A stretch of 64,000 nt of DNA from Spartinivicinus marinus (lineage in GTDB: Bacteria; Pseudomonadota; Gammaproteobacteria; Pseudomonadales; Zooshikellaceae): positions 1,942,501 through 2,006,500 of the forward strand of contig NZ_JAPJZK010000001.1 of assembly GCF_026309355.1 (NCBI RefSeq). Reading direction: 5' to 3'. Position numbers and translations under genes: made by a program. The notes beneath the pieces were generated by a model. That model was not told the DNA's origin and made no database searches. It saw only the letters and a list, made by a program, of their open reading frames with translations. Below are positions 52,822-61,458 of the stretch, piece by piece (position 1 is the first letter of the stretch; each line of letters begins with the position of its first letter).

Positions 52822-53841
52822 ATGAGTCAACCCCAAACATACCAAAACCAGATCATTATTGACGGCTTACAGTATTGCCGTTGGGACCGCGCTTATTTCG
52901 AAACCTTGAAGGCCAGCGGGATCACAGCTGTCCACGCTACATTGGTGTATCACGAAACCGCTCGGGAAACCTTGTCACGCTTTGCTGAGTGGAATCAACG
53001 CTTTGAGCAAAACAGCGATTTGATTATGCCTGTGATGAACATGGCGGATGTAGAAACAGCTAAGGTGACAGGCAAAGTCGGTATTTTCTTTGGCGCTCAA
53101 AACTGTAGCCCCATTGAAGATGATATTGGCTTGGTGGAAGTCATGCGCAAGCAAGGGCTGCTGATCATGCAACTGACTTATAACAATCAAAGCCTGCTGG
53201 CCACCGGCTGTTATGAGCAGCAAGACAGTGGAGTCACCCGCTTTGGTAAGCAGGTGATTGCGGAGATGAACCGGGTGGGCATGATTATCGACATGTCCCA
53301 CAGTGCAGAACGTTCCACCTTAGAAGCGATTGACCTGTCAGCTCGCCCGATCTGTATCAGCCATGCAAACCCCAGCTTTGCTCATCAAGCATTGCGTAAT
53401 AAATCAACTGCTGTCATTACAGCTCTAGCCAGCCGTGGGGGGCTGATTGGGTTTAGCCTCTACCCCTTCCATTTACCAAATAGCAGCCAGTGCACATTGG
53501 AAGCGTTCTGTCAGATGATCGCTACCACTGCTGATATGGTGGGAGTGGATCATTTGGGTATTGGCAGCGACCTGTGTCTTAATCAGCCACAAACCGTTCT
53601 GGAATGGATGCGCAATGGTCGCTGGTCAAAAGCCATGGACTATGGCGAAGGTTCAGCTAGTAATGCCAGCTGGCCAGATGCTCTTCCATGGTTTTGTAAC
53701 AGCACTGGGATGGAAAATATTTATAACGGTTTATTCCAACAGGGGTTCAACGCATCAGAAGTCGGCCAAATTATGGGTGGCAACTGGTTCAATTTCCTTA
53801 AAACAGGTTTATCACCAGAAAGCCAGCAAACAAGTAAGTAA
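52822..53841 (+). CDS. M19 (renal dipeptidase)-like protein with altered metal site
   Basis: The 339-aa amidohydrolase-fold protein resembles the M19 subfamily found near quaternary-amine genes in Pseudomonas (IIDGLQYCRW, FFGAQNC, LTYNNQSLLATGCYE, GMIIDMSHSAERS, ICISHANPS, HLGIGSDLC). The HxD pair of true dipeptidases is replaced at DGLQYCRW, and the bridging Glu is not evident at FGAQN. The later His residues (MSHS, ISHA) and the Asp of IGSD remain. It starts 5 bp after the ALDH gene. Peptidase activity is doubtful; a role in catabolism of a small amine or amide is inferred. Confidence 0.75.
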   Translation: MSQPQTYQNQIIIDGLQYCRWDRAYFETLKASGITAVHATLVYHETARETLSRFAEWNQRFEQNSDLIMPVMNMADVETAKVTGKVGIFFGAQNCSPIEDDIGLVEVMRKQGLLIMQLTYNNQSLLATGCYEQQDSGVTRFGKQVIAEMNRVGMIIDMSHSAERSTLEAIDLSARPICISHANPSFAHQALRNKSTAVITALASRGGLIGFSLYPFHLPNSSQCTLEAFCQMIATTADMVGVDHLGIGSDLCLNQPQTVLEWMRNGRWSKAMDYGEGSASNASWPDALPWFCNSTGMENIYNGLFQQGFNASEVGQIMGGNWFNFLKTGLSPESQQTSK

Positions 53842-53886
53842 TAAGATACTATCGCGCGCCAACCTGATATTGCCGGGAGGCATAGA

Positions 53887-55449
53887 ATGTCTGAACTACT
53901 TAATGCTGCCAATACGGAGCATATTACAACTCAACAACCTATTGCAGCTAAGCTAGAGCTGGACAACCCCACTCAATGGCTGAGTGGCGGTTTTATTGCG
54001 CTGTTTGTCGGGCTAGCCCTTTTTGACGATAAGCTTCTCTCCAGTATTGTTAATACAGGATTTGCCTGGTCAGTTCAAGTATTTGGCCCTTATTGGCAAA
54101 TACTGCTGTTGCTTACTTTTTTGATTAGTCTGTTTCTAGCCGTTGGCAGAACAGGTCATGTCAAACTGGGTAATCTAGACAAACCAGAAATGAGCAGTTT
54201 CCAGTGGCTATCTATTATTCTTTGTACTTTACTTGCCGGTGGCGGCGTATTCTGGGCAGCGGCTGAACCCATCGCCCACTTCGTTTCTCCTCCACCCTTA
54301 TATGGACCACAAGAAAATACAAATCAAACGGCAATCAATGCTCTGTCACAGTCTTTTATGCATTGGGGGTTTCTAGCCTGGGCTATTTTAGGCACTCTGA
54401 CCGCCATTGTATTAACACATCTTCACTATGATAAAGGCTTGCCACTAAAGCCACGTACTCTGCTTTACCCCATATTGGGTGAGCGAGCACTAAAAGGGAT
54501 GACAGGCGCAACAGTTGATGCCTGCTGCATTGTTGCCGTGGCTGCTGGGACTATTGGGCCTATTGGGTTTCTTGGGTTGCAGGTAAGCTATGCATTAAAT
54601 GCCTTATTTGATTTACCTGATAACTTCACCACCCAGTTCATCATTATTTTGCTCGCTATTGCTATGTATACCTTGTCTGCCCTCAGCGGACTGAATCGTG
54701 GCATTCAAATTCTCAGCCGTTACAACATTATTCTTGCGGTTGGTTTAATGGTTTACATCCTGGTAGTTGGCCCCACCCATTTTATTATTAATGGTTACCT
54801 GCAAGGGGTAGGCACCATGCTGGATAGCTTTATCCCCATGGCTACTTACCGAGGTGATGAAGGCTGGCTCAGCTGGTGGACGGTGTTTTTCTGGGGCTGG
54901 TTCCTAGGCTATGGCCCCATGATGGCAATATTTATTACTCGAATATCTCGTGGCCGCACTATTCGCCAGCTGGTATTAGCGGTTGCAGTGGCTGCACCAC
55001 TAATTACCTGTTTCTGGTTTACCATTGTGGGAGGCTCAGGTTTAGCCTTTGAGATTGCAGATCCTGGTTCTGTGAGCAAAGCATTTGAAGGGTTTAATTT
55101 ACCTGCATCATTGTTGGCCATTACTCAGCAACTGCCTATGCCCTTATTAACCTCTATTTTGTTTTTGGTGCTGACCTCAATATTTATTGTTACCACCGGG
55201 GATTCGATGACTTATACCATTAGCATGGTCGTTAGTGGAAAAGCAGAGCCTAATGCATTTATCAGGACTTTCTGGGGCGTAATGATGGGCCTGACTGCCA
55301 TTATGTTGATTTCCCTCGGCTCCGGTGGCGTATCAGCACTGCAATCCTTTATTGTAATTACTGCAGTACCTGTATCGTTAATTCTATTGCCATCACTTTG
55401 GAATGCACCGCAGTTAGCAATAAAAATGGCAAAAGCCCAAGGTTTATAA
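53887..55449 (+). CDS. BCCT-family (betaine/carnitine/choline-type) transporter
   Basis: The 520-aa permease has 12 membrane segments and BCCT hallmarks: GGGVFWAAAEPIAHF, the conserved FFWGWFLGYGPMMAIFITRISRGRTIR stretch around TM8 and its amphipathic helix, and SGGVSAL. BCCT carriers import quaternary ammonium or related zwitterionic solutes by Na+ or H+ symport or by exchange. GGGAGG lies before the ATG, 45 bp after the M19-like gene. The substrate is unknown. It lacks a long C-terminal osmosensing tail, which suggests nutrient uptake. Confidence 0.88.
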   Translation: MSELLNAANTEHITTQQPIAAKLELDNPTQWLSGGFIALFVGLALFDDKLLSSIVNTGFAWSVQVFGPYWQILLLLTFLISLFLAVGRTGHVKLGNLDKPEMSSFQWLSIILCTLLAGGGVFWAAAEPIAHFVSPPPLYGPQENTNQTAINALSQSFMHWGFLAWAILGTLTAIVLTHLHYDKGLPLKPRTLLYPILGERALKGMTGATVDACCIVAVAAGTIGPIGFLGLQVSYALNALFDLPDNFTTQFIIILLAIAMYTLSALSGLNRGIQILSRYNIILAVGLMVYILVVGPTHFIINGYLQGVGTMLDSFIPMATYRGDEGWLSWWTVFFWGWFLGYGPMMAIFITRISRGRTIRQLVLAVAVAAPLITCFWFTIVGGSGLAFEIADPGSVSKAFEGFNLPASLLAITQQLPMPLLTSILFLVLTSIFIVTTGDSMTYTISMVVSGKAEPNAFIRTFWGVMMGLTAIMLISLGSGGVSALQSFIVITAVPVSLILLPSLWNAPQLAIKMAKAQGL

Positions 55450-55564
55450 GTTCAGATCAACTTTGTAAAACCATTAATTAATAATTAAAAAACAGATAAC
55501 AACAACTTATAAAAACGAATAAAGCGTCTAACCACAGCAACTAGCAAAAACAACCAAAAAAGGT

Positions 55565-55591
55565 GAGCGGCCAGATTTATAACGGCCGCTC
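55565..55591. terminator. Strong hairpin after the BCCT gene
   Basis: GAGCGGCC pairs with GGCCGCTC across an 11-nt loop. U-rich sequence follows only on the minus strand, so on the plus strand it may attenuate read-through into the next gene. Confidence 0.5.
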
Positions 55592-55603
55592 TTAATAACA
55601 ATA

Positions 55604-57391
55604 ATGAGTAGCCTGACACTCAAGCAACATTCAAGAGTGAGCAATATGGATGCACGTCTTTGTACCAAGAATCGTTCTCCATTCCGACATCCCAATACTG
55701 TGATGAACCCCGGCAGGTTAGGTGCCATGCACCAAAGTCGCTTAAGCTTTGTTCGCAGTTTAATTCGTCGTATGGCCAAACAACAGTGGACAGCTGACTT
55801 ATCTCTCTGGAATATGTCAGCACAAGGCTTTGGTACCGTTATTTATCGGCTGGACACACCTAACCACCATTACCATCTCGTTATTTTTTGTGATGAAATC
55901 AGTGATGAAGAACGCAATGATCGAGTAATTGCAGAAAAGTGGGATGTTACCTTTGCCTTTGTAAAAGGAAGCATTAGCAGTACTCAACTTGCGCAGCTGC
56001 GTCATAATGTCCCCCGACAAGAAGCTGGAAGAAACAACAGTCAGGTGCTTGTATTAGCTCGCGCCAATAAAAGTGTTCGTGTATTTGAACATCTTGTCGC
56101 CTCACTAGCGAAAGGTCAGCAGCCCGATCCACAAATTCTAGCTACTGTCGGCTATATCCTGCGTACCACTGCCGTTTATGGCAATGGTAAATTCGGTATT
56201 GCTGACTTTGAATTACTACAAGCAAACCCCGATTTTAACCTCTCGTTTAGCGCACAAATGTGTGCCGTCTATTTACTGCGCCAATTCAGCATTGACTGGG
56301 TTCACTATCTTGCCCAGCAGCGGGGGGGAAATAAAGCAGCCTTTTTAAGCCGTCCATTGCAACGTTATTTGGGTATTGGCAATGCAACAGGGCTAGGCAT
56401 GGCCCCTTATTTAATTAACCATCCTCGTATTGTTGACCAGTGGCTATCGGTTCGGGAACAAGCATTAGCAGAGATTGTGTCTTATGCCATTACCGAAGAC
56501 AAGTGTAACCAAATCAACTTATTACTTAGTCGGGCTGCTGTACACCTGCAACAAGTGATTACCATTGACGAGCACCAGCAGCAGCTCAATAAGCATTGTG
56601 TTGGGGAAATTCAAGCTGTTATTGAGCAGGCACAACACGCTTGCCTACAACAGTGGACGTGGAAACAGCTGATAGAACAAAGCGAACAATACAGCATGGA
56701 AACCCAAGAGGTCATCCTGTCTTGCTTATTAGAGCTTTATCCAGAGCAAGTTGATCAGCATGAAAATAATATGAATACTGATGAAACCCTGTCATTAACA
56801 CCCGGGATTACCGTAGCTGATGCACAACAGGTGTTAACTGATCATTACCAATGGGCATTAGCAATTGATTTTAGCCAGCCTGAAAATTGTTACTGGTTCT
56901 GGTATCGCTCAGAAGATAAAGAAGAGCCTAGACTTGGCATCCGTGGCAATGAGCCTGGCGAAGAACGTGAACTGCCACTAGATATAGGTCGCCAGGTCTA
57001 TCGTTTTCATCAAGCACTTATTAATGAGCCTGAAACCACACCACTCTCTGAATTCCTTCTTCAGCACCCCCAATACCGCTCTATTGCTAGACGAGTGTGG
57101 ACAATGGGCCGTTGCATAATGGGTGATATCCAAATCAATGTATTAAGCAAAGATGCCCTGCCGATGCATTTACTGCGCTGCAAGCTTGCTATGTTTGGTG
57201 CTACCAAGTTTGACCCGAGGTCTGATCGATGGGTACGTGTCACCCTGTTCCAGGGTGCTCCCTTACTGGATGAACTACATGAAAATGAGTGGTTATTTCC
57301 TCTTTTACCTGATACGGAAGGTGTAAATAATACTCATCAATTTCAATCAACTACATTATTGGACCCAGCCAAGGAGGAGGCAACTGTATAA
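55604..57391 (+). CDS. Conserved hypothetical protein, about 595 aa
   Basis: No domain is recognised. The protein is soluble, without signal peptide or membrane segment, and is rich in Gln, His and Trp. Its N-terminus (MNPGRLGAMHQSRLSFVRSLIRRM) and phrases such as GIGNATGLGMAPYLINHP and RRVWTMGRCIMGDI look conserved rather than random. An alternative ATG lies at 55646 (MDARLCTK). Its stop overlaps the next start by one base (TAATG), so the two products are probably partners. Position after the BCCT gene suggests a role in use of the same substrate. Confidence 0.65.
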   Translation: MSSLTLKQHSRVSNMDARLCTKNRSPFRHPNTVMNPGRLGAMHQSRLSFVRSLIRRMAKQQWTADLSLWNMSAQGFGTVIYRLDTPNHHYHLVIFCDEISDEERNDRVIAEKWDVTFAFVKGSISSTQLAQLRHNVPRQEAGRNNSQVLVLARANKSVRVFEHLVASLAKGQQPDPQILATVGYILRTTAVYGNGKFGIADFELLQANPDFNLSFSAQMCAVYLLRQFSIDWVHYLAQQRGGNKAAFLSRPLQRYLGIGNATGLGMAPYLINHPRIVDQWLSVREQALAEIVSYAITEDKCNQINLLLSRAAVHLQQVITIDEHQQQLNKHCVGEIQAVIEQAQHACLQQWTWKQLIEQSEQYSMETQEVILSCLLELYPEQVDQHENNMNTDETLSLTPGITVADAQQVLTDHYQWALAIDFSQPENCYWFWYRSEDKEEPRLGIRGNEPGEERELPLDIGRQVYRFHQALINEPETTPLSEFLLQHPQYRSIARRVWTMGRCIMGDIQINVLSKDALPMHLLRCKLAMFGATKFDPRSDRWVRVTLFQGAPLLDELHENEWLFPLLPDTEGVNNTHQFQSTTLLDPAKEEATV

Positions 57392-58113
57392 TGCAAGTTT
57401 CGCATAATGAGTTAGTTACACTTTGTGAAAAAGCGTTTTCTGGATTACAACGTCATTGTGGTGAGCCAAACATCATTGCCAACATGGTAGTTGACCTAGA
57501 GATGGTCGGGTTAAATGGCATTCAGCATTTTGTTAAAGCACTAACTTTCTTACAAAACGACAGCGATTTACCTCCGCAGGTAGACTCTTCGTCTCCATCC
57601 CAGCTCGTCGCAGACCTAAAAGGCAGCAGTATTTTAGGTTATTTGCCTATTTTGCTGGACTATGCCCAAGAACAGCTGGCAAATAAAAATAGCATCACAC
57701 TATCAATTGAACACTGCCATAATCGCTGGCTGGCTTTTGGGGTTCTGATTAATCTGGCTAATCAAGGTCTTTCCGTTAAGGCCGCGTGGAGTAATGGCAG
57801 TCACCCACAACATGTGGTGTACCTCATCACCCCTAGTAACCAGCTACCAGAGATTTATATTGCTGATGTACCAACAGACTGCTTACACTCACTAACTATT
57901 GAAATTAGCAAAAGCCCCATTCAGCCACCCCAGCAAAAAGAATACAACCAGCATATTACTTCCGACGAACTTAACAGCGCTAAACAGCACGCCTGGGCAA
58001 ACGGTATCATGGTTAGTGAGTCTGACTGGGATAAGTTAAAGCAGCATGCTAAAGCGATATTGGTTGCAACAAATGAGATATCTCAGCTAGGAGCTGGCGA
58101 GCAGGTTGCTTAA
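57391..58113 (+). CDS. DUF3726-like protein
   Basis: The 240-aa protein begins MQVSHNELVTLCEKAFSGL and continues with NMVVDLEMVGLNGIQHFVKAL. This resembles the DUF3726 N-terminus, which itself is reminiscent of the helical start of malate/lactate-type (Ldh_2) dehydrogenases. The rest has no motif I can name. Translational overlap with the upstream gene suggests a two-protein unit. The DUF assignment is from memory and tentative. Confidence 0.55.
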   Translation: MQVSHNELVTLCEKAFSGLQRHCGEPNIIANMVVDLEMVGLNGIQHFVKALTFLQNDSDLPPQVDSSSPSQLVADLKGSSILGYLPILLDYAQEQLANKNSITLSIEHCHNRWLAFGVLINLANQGLSVKAAWSNGSHPQHVVYLITPSNQLPEIYIADVPTDCLHSLTIEISKSPIQPPQQKEYNQHITSDELNSAKQHAWANGIMVSESDWDKLKQHAKAILVATNEISQLGAGEQVA

Positions 58114-58144
58114 TCCCTTCACCCCGTTCCAGCTAGCGCTCTTA

Positions 58145-58197
58145 TTAAAGTTATATTTAGCACCCTCTCCCTCAGGGTGAGGGTGAAGTTACTTTAA
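58145..58197 (+). terminator. Compound hairpin after the DUF3726-like gene
   Basis: Outer TTAAAGT/ACTTTAA encloses CACCCTC/GAGGGTG and inner CCCT/AGGG pairs, making a long stem about 30 bp after the stop. The CCCTCTCCCTCAGGG part is like the repetitive extragenic hairpins of many gammaproteobacteria. Confidence 0.6.
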
Positions 58198-58244
58198 AGC
58201 CACCGTTACACAGAACAGCCAGCACTTCTATTTCAATGAATGCA

Positions 58245-58281
58245 GCTGTCGCTAGTCTTGCTGTAGCAAACTAGCGACAGC
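58245..58281. terminator. Long near-perfect hairpin between convergent genes
   Basis: GCTGTCGCTAGT pairs with ACTAGCGACAGC, and TTGCT with AGCAA inside, leaving a 2-nt loop and one bulged C. It lies between the convergent 57391 and 58742 genes and lacks a strong U-tract. Confidence 0.6.
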
Positions 58282-58301
58282 CTCAAAAAGGGCGAAACAT
58301 T

Positions 58302-58742
58302 TTATTTACAATACTTTTTAATCTGCTGCTCTAGAACCTTGGCTCGTTGCTGTCTTTCTTTTTCAGTGACTTTCAGCTCCTTGCCCTTTTTATCCACAAA
58401 CACCACTCTACCTTGCAGTTTACTTAAGCGTTGTTTGGCACTTTGGCAGGCTTTCTTGCGTGGATTCTCTTTTTTCTTGGCCTGTTGCTGATCCTGCTGC
58501 TGCTTTTGAATAGACCGATTTCTGTTAATCTGTTGTTGTTTACGTTTAGCATTTTCATCTAAGTAGTTAAAGTCGGTATTCTGTACCTTAACTTCCACTT
58601 TTTCTGTTTGCTGCTGAGCATTAACAGGCGGCTTATCACTGTAATGAACATTCCCTTGCTTATCTACCCACTTATACAGCTCTGACATGGCTGGCACAGC
58701 AACCAATAACAACATTAAACTAATAATCCGACCAACTTTCAT
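58302..58742 (-). CDS. Secreted DUF4124-domain protein (paralogue)
   Basis: From ATG 58742, with AGGA upstream, the product has a signal peptide (MKVGRIISLMLLLVAVPAMS), a DUF4124 domain (ELYKWVDKQGNVHYSDKPP) and a Gln/Lys-rich coiled region with CQSAKQ, ending KKYCK. The frame extends to 58811 but would bury the signal peptide. Its layout matches the protein at 6930-7376 throughout, including the Cys near the coil and the terminal aromatic-Cys. Function is unknown; it is probably periplasmic. Confidence 0.75.
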   Translation of the reverse strand: MKVGRIISLMLLLVAVPAMSELYKWVDKQGNVHYSDKPPVNAQQQTEKVEVKVQNTDFNYLDENAKRKQQQINRNRSIQKQQQDQQQAKKKENPRKKACQSAKQRLSKLQGRVVFVDKKGKELKVTEKERQQRAKVLEQQIKKYCK

Positions 58743-58851
58743 TATTCCTAACTCATCAATATATCTAGCTTTATACCCTTTACGAATGACTTTTGGGTTT
58801 GTTGTTATCATCCCCTAGAAAACCCTTCATATTGGCTATACGTATGCACAG

Positions 58852-59382
58852 TTAGTATATCGCGATTAATAAAAATAATAGGTAAGTTTTGAAGATTTTA
58901 TAGAAATAAAGAAATGGTGTACCCAGTAAGAAACCTAACAACATCCAAATAGCTGGAGAGTTTGGCCTTGGTGGCGCTCCATAGCGATTTGGCTGTTTTT
59001 GCCCTGCTCCAATAAACAAATGGACCAGCACTAGCAAGTTAACAAAGGGAACAACCAACCCTACACTAAGCCAAGCTGGCCAGCCAAAATCATGTAAACG
59101 CTGAATCACTAACGGTAAAATAGCAACAACCGCAACAGCAATAATCACCCAAGGAATATAGGATTCTCGCATTAGGTTATCCAGCAGACCTGGCTGATGA
59201 GTTTTTGCCAAAAGCTGTAGTACATCAATAGCTATGAGGATAGGCAGAACTACCAATAGAAAGTAGCAAGCAAACCTTGCCCGCCCTAGTCGCCCTTTAA
59301 CAGAAAACCATCTGGCTTTTGCATAATCTTGCGCTTCTACAAGGGGGTCCCCAGAAATAACTTGTTGCTTATTGCTAAACAC
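58852..59382 (-). CDS. DUF805-family membrane protein
   Basis: The 176-aa protein has four membrane segments and the DUF805 hallmarks: F.VKGRLGRARFACYFLL near the start, QRLHDFGWPAWLSV in the middle, and a polar GQKQPNRYGAPP segment after the third helix. The family (YhaH/YhaI-like) has no established function. An extra C-terminal helix follows the usual end. It lies on the same strand as the DUF4124 gene, 109 bp upstream of it. Confidence 0.85.
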   Translation of the reverse strand: MFSNKQQVISGDPLVEAQDYAKARWFSVKGRLGRARFACYFLLVVLPILIAIDVLQLLAKTHQPGLLDNLMRESYIPWVIIAVAVVAILPLVIQRLHDFGWPAWLSVGLVVPFVNLLVLVHLFIGAGQKQPNRYGAPPRPNSPAIWMLLGFLLGTPFLYFYKIFKTYLLFLLIAIY

Positions 59383-59522
59383 TCAACAAATACCTTCTAC
59401 TTTAACAAGCTACTATCTTATGCAAGCAAAAAGTATATGTTGACAAGATTCAGGCTGTTTTGTGAACAGCTTCAGTGGGGAGGTAACAAAGCTTACAATA
59501 GGGAGCTTAAGTAAACCTAACT

Positions 59523-59551
59523 AAAAAAAGTGCTGCCCCCGAAGAGGCAGC
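59523..59551 (-). terminator. Intrinsic terminator behind the gene remnant
   Basis: Read on the minus strand, GCTGCC pairs with GGCAGC, followed by A, C and seven T residues. It lies 27 bp after the stop of the remnant frame. Confidence 0.85.
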
Positions 59552-59577
59552 TAACATCAACGCTAGGTTTAGGGAAC

Positions 59578-59760
59578 TATTTCCACCTTGGATCTGCACC
59601 AAAGTAGTTATCACCCTCGGTACCAGACCAAGTTAAAATAACCTTGTTTTTTCAGTGCCTTATTTTTTTCAGTAACTGTTTGCTTTCCTACAACATTATC
59701 AATATCGAGTATTATCAATATCGAGTGACATCCACTGAGGGTGATTAATCATAAGAACCT
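59578..59760 (-). pseudogene. Decayed 3' end of an unidentified gene
   Basis: The minus strand ends in ...LTWSGTEGDNYFGADPRWK and a stop, followed by an intact terminator. Upstream the frame is lost, but a neighbouring frame reads DIDNVVGKQTVTEKNKALKKQG, as if one or two small shifts had broken it. A 16-bp tandem duplication (around CTCGATATTGATAAT, 59700-59731) is one visible cause. The original product is not recognised. Confidence 0.4.
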
Positions 59761-60213
59761 TTCTTAGGTAACCCTTCAAGCACTATTGATCAAATATCAG
59801 TAGAATTAAATAGCAAACAATAAATTCAATAATAAACCACTTAAATAATTAAACTACGCTGAGAAGAAGGATAATATAAATCCCCCACATAAAAAGATAA
59901 CCAGTTCAAATTAGTATAAAGTATTTGTTGTATATTTTAACAGCAAATACAAGTACGCCTGTTCGAATTCAAATTAACCTCAACAGCAGTACTCCAACAA
60001 AAAATTTTAGTATTACTGCCATTAAATTTTACTGTAAAAAAAATGAAACCAGTACATAAACAATCAATTGGATTAATTGCTCATTGTCAGCCTAATTAAC
60101 AACCATTAGGATGCAAACTACACAAAACATGTTAACTACTTCAAATTAAACCATTTTTCTAAGCTGGAACGGGCTTTGCGTTATATTCTGTGACCTACTT
60201 CCTAACGACTTTT

Positions 60214-60240
60214 GCCCTGCTCCTGCAGGGCTTCTTTTTC
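60214..60240 (+). terminator. Terminator just upstream of the 60261 gene
   Basis: GCCCTGC pairs with GCAGGGC across TCCT, followed by TTCTTTTTC, 20 bp before the GTG start of the next gene. It could end a short upstream RNA or act as an attenuator. Confidence 0.8.
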
Positions 60241-60260
60241 TTAACCGTCAGGAGAGCGCA

Positions 60261-60617
60261 GTGAAGTTGTTGCATACTTTAGTTATAGCAGTTATTTTTT
60301 TACCAACGACTGTTCAAGCCATTCCTACTTATCTTGTTAATCTGGATACTCCGTACCCCAAAATATTTTCAAATTATTATTTTTTCAGCCCAATGAAAGT
60401 GCCACTTCTTACGATGCATATGCCCCCCTATCGGATACAAGAAGAGCAATCATACAATACAAATGACTTATTTATTTTCAACACATCAGCTCCAGCAAAA
60501 AAACAGGACCTAAGCACTCCACCAAAGAAAAAAATAAAAAAACAAGAAAATTTTATTAAGATCTTGGCTGCAGGAATAATTTCGATGAAACTGTTAGGCA
60601 GCAAATCTGCAAATTAG
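60261..60617 (+). CDS. Small secreted protein of unknown function
   Basis: The 118-aa product has a signal peptide (KLLHTLVIAVIFLPTTVQA) and a Tyr/Pro-rich middle, then a Lys-rich segment (PKKKIKKQENF) and a short hydrophobic end (IKILAAGIISMKLLG). Start is GTG with AGGAG 7 nt upstream. No family is recognised and base composition is AT-rich. It stands alone between long non-coding stretches, which fits recently acquired or fast-evolving DNA. Confidence 0.55.
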   Translation: MKLLHTLVIAVIFLPTTVQAIPTYLVNLDTPYPKIFSNYYFFSPMKVPLLTMHMPPYRIQEEQSYNTNDLFIFNTSAPAKKQDLSTPPKKKIKKQENFIKILAAGIISMKLLGSKSAN

Positions 60618-61458
60618 TTTTTAGCTACAGAATTCATAACATCGAATTATTTACTATTAACTACACAGCCAATCACAGCTCACTCTAACGCATATAAAAT
60701 ATGCTATACCTAGGGCGAAGAGCTCAACAACAGCAAAATCTTACAGACTAACAATTCTACTTACTAAGATGTTAACCGGTATTTTTTTGAGAGTTAACTG
60801 CCTACTTTCAACAATCATTACAACCACCAGCCAAACTACAACTTTTGTATAAAAAGCTGCGCCACCAAATTAAAGCACCTGCATCAAAAACAAGCACTCA
60901 AATACTAAAAGAGCAGCTTTTTTTCACTTCTGAGCTGGCCTAGCTTTTGCTTACGATAAAAACAACAACTGTAGTCATCTTTAATTCGATACACAAAACC
61001 TAGAGTATAAAAAATGACTAAAAAAACCGTAGTTACCATGTCAAACAATCGTACTAACACTAACAAAATAAGACTAATGATATTCAATAAAATAATTTGA
61101 CATTGATCAATTTTTAATTAACTCTTATTCGGGGCCATCATAATAACAATAATGAATACAAAGAATACTATCTATGCCTCAAAAGAGAGCTTGTGCAGTA
61201 AGGTAGCCGTATAATCGACGTAACTTGTATTCAGGGGAGAGTTTAAGTTTACAGCTGTTAGCGCTACTTCCCGCCTGGTATAACAAAAATACAACAAATA
61301 AATACTCAAGACGTAGAAGTTTAATTTAGGAAAGCTAGTAGTTGCGTTTTTTCAGTTTTCGAAAAAATGTTGACTGAAATTCATTATTTGACGTGCTTGC
61401 CAAAAATTTTTCGTCACGAGCATACAGGTTGAAGAAAATTATTATAAGGAGTGAGTAA
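60618..61458. other. 841-bp AT-rich stretch upstream of the subtilase
   Basis: No supported gene. A 60-codon minus-strand frame at 60905-61087 encodes a hydrophobic peptide but starts with TTG and lacks a ribosome-binding site. The last 150 bp presumably hold the subtilase promoter; no sigma-70 pair stands out. Confidence 0.5.

Larger units (their letters stand above)
59383..60260. other. 878-bp stretch with a gene remnant and AT-rich DNA
   Basis: It holds a minus-strand terminator and gene remnant (59523-59760), then about 400 bp of very AT-rich DNA (59760-60180) without recognisable signal, and a plus-strand terminator at 60214-60240. Confidence 0.6.

Noticed and set aside
60905-61087. 60-codon hydrophobic minus-strand frame
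   Set aside because: It starts with TTG without a Shine-Dalgarno in AT-rich DNA, where hydrophobic frames arise easily.
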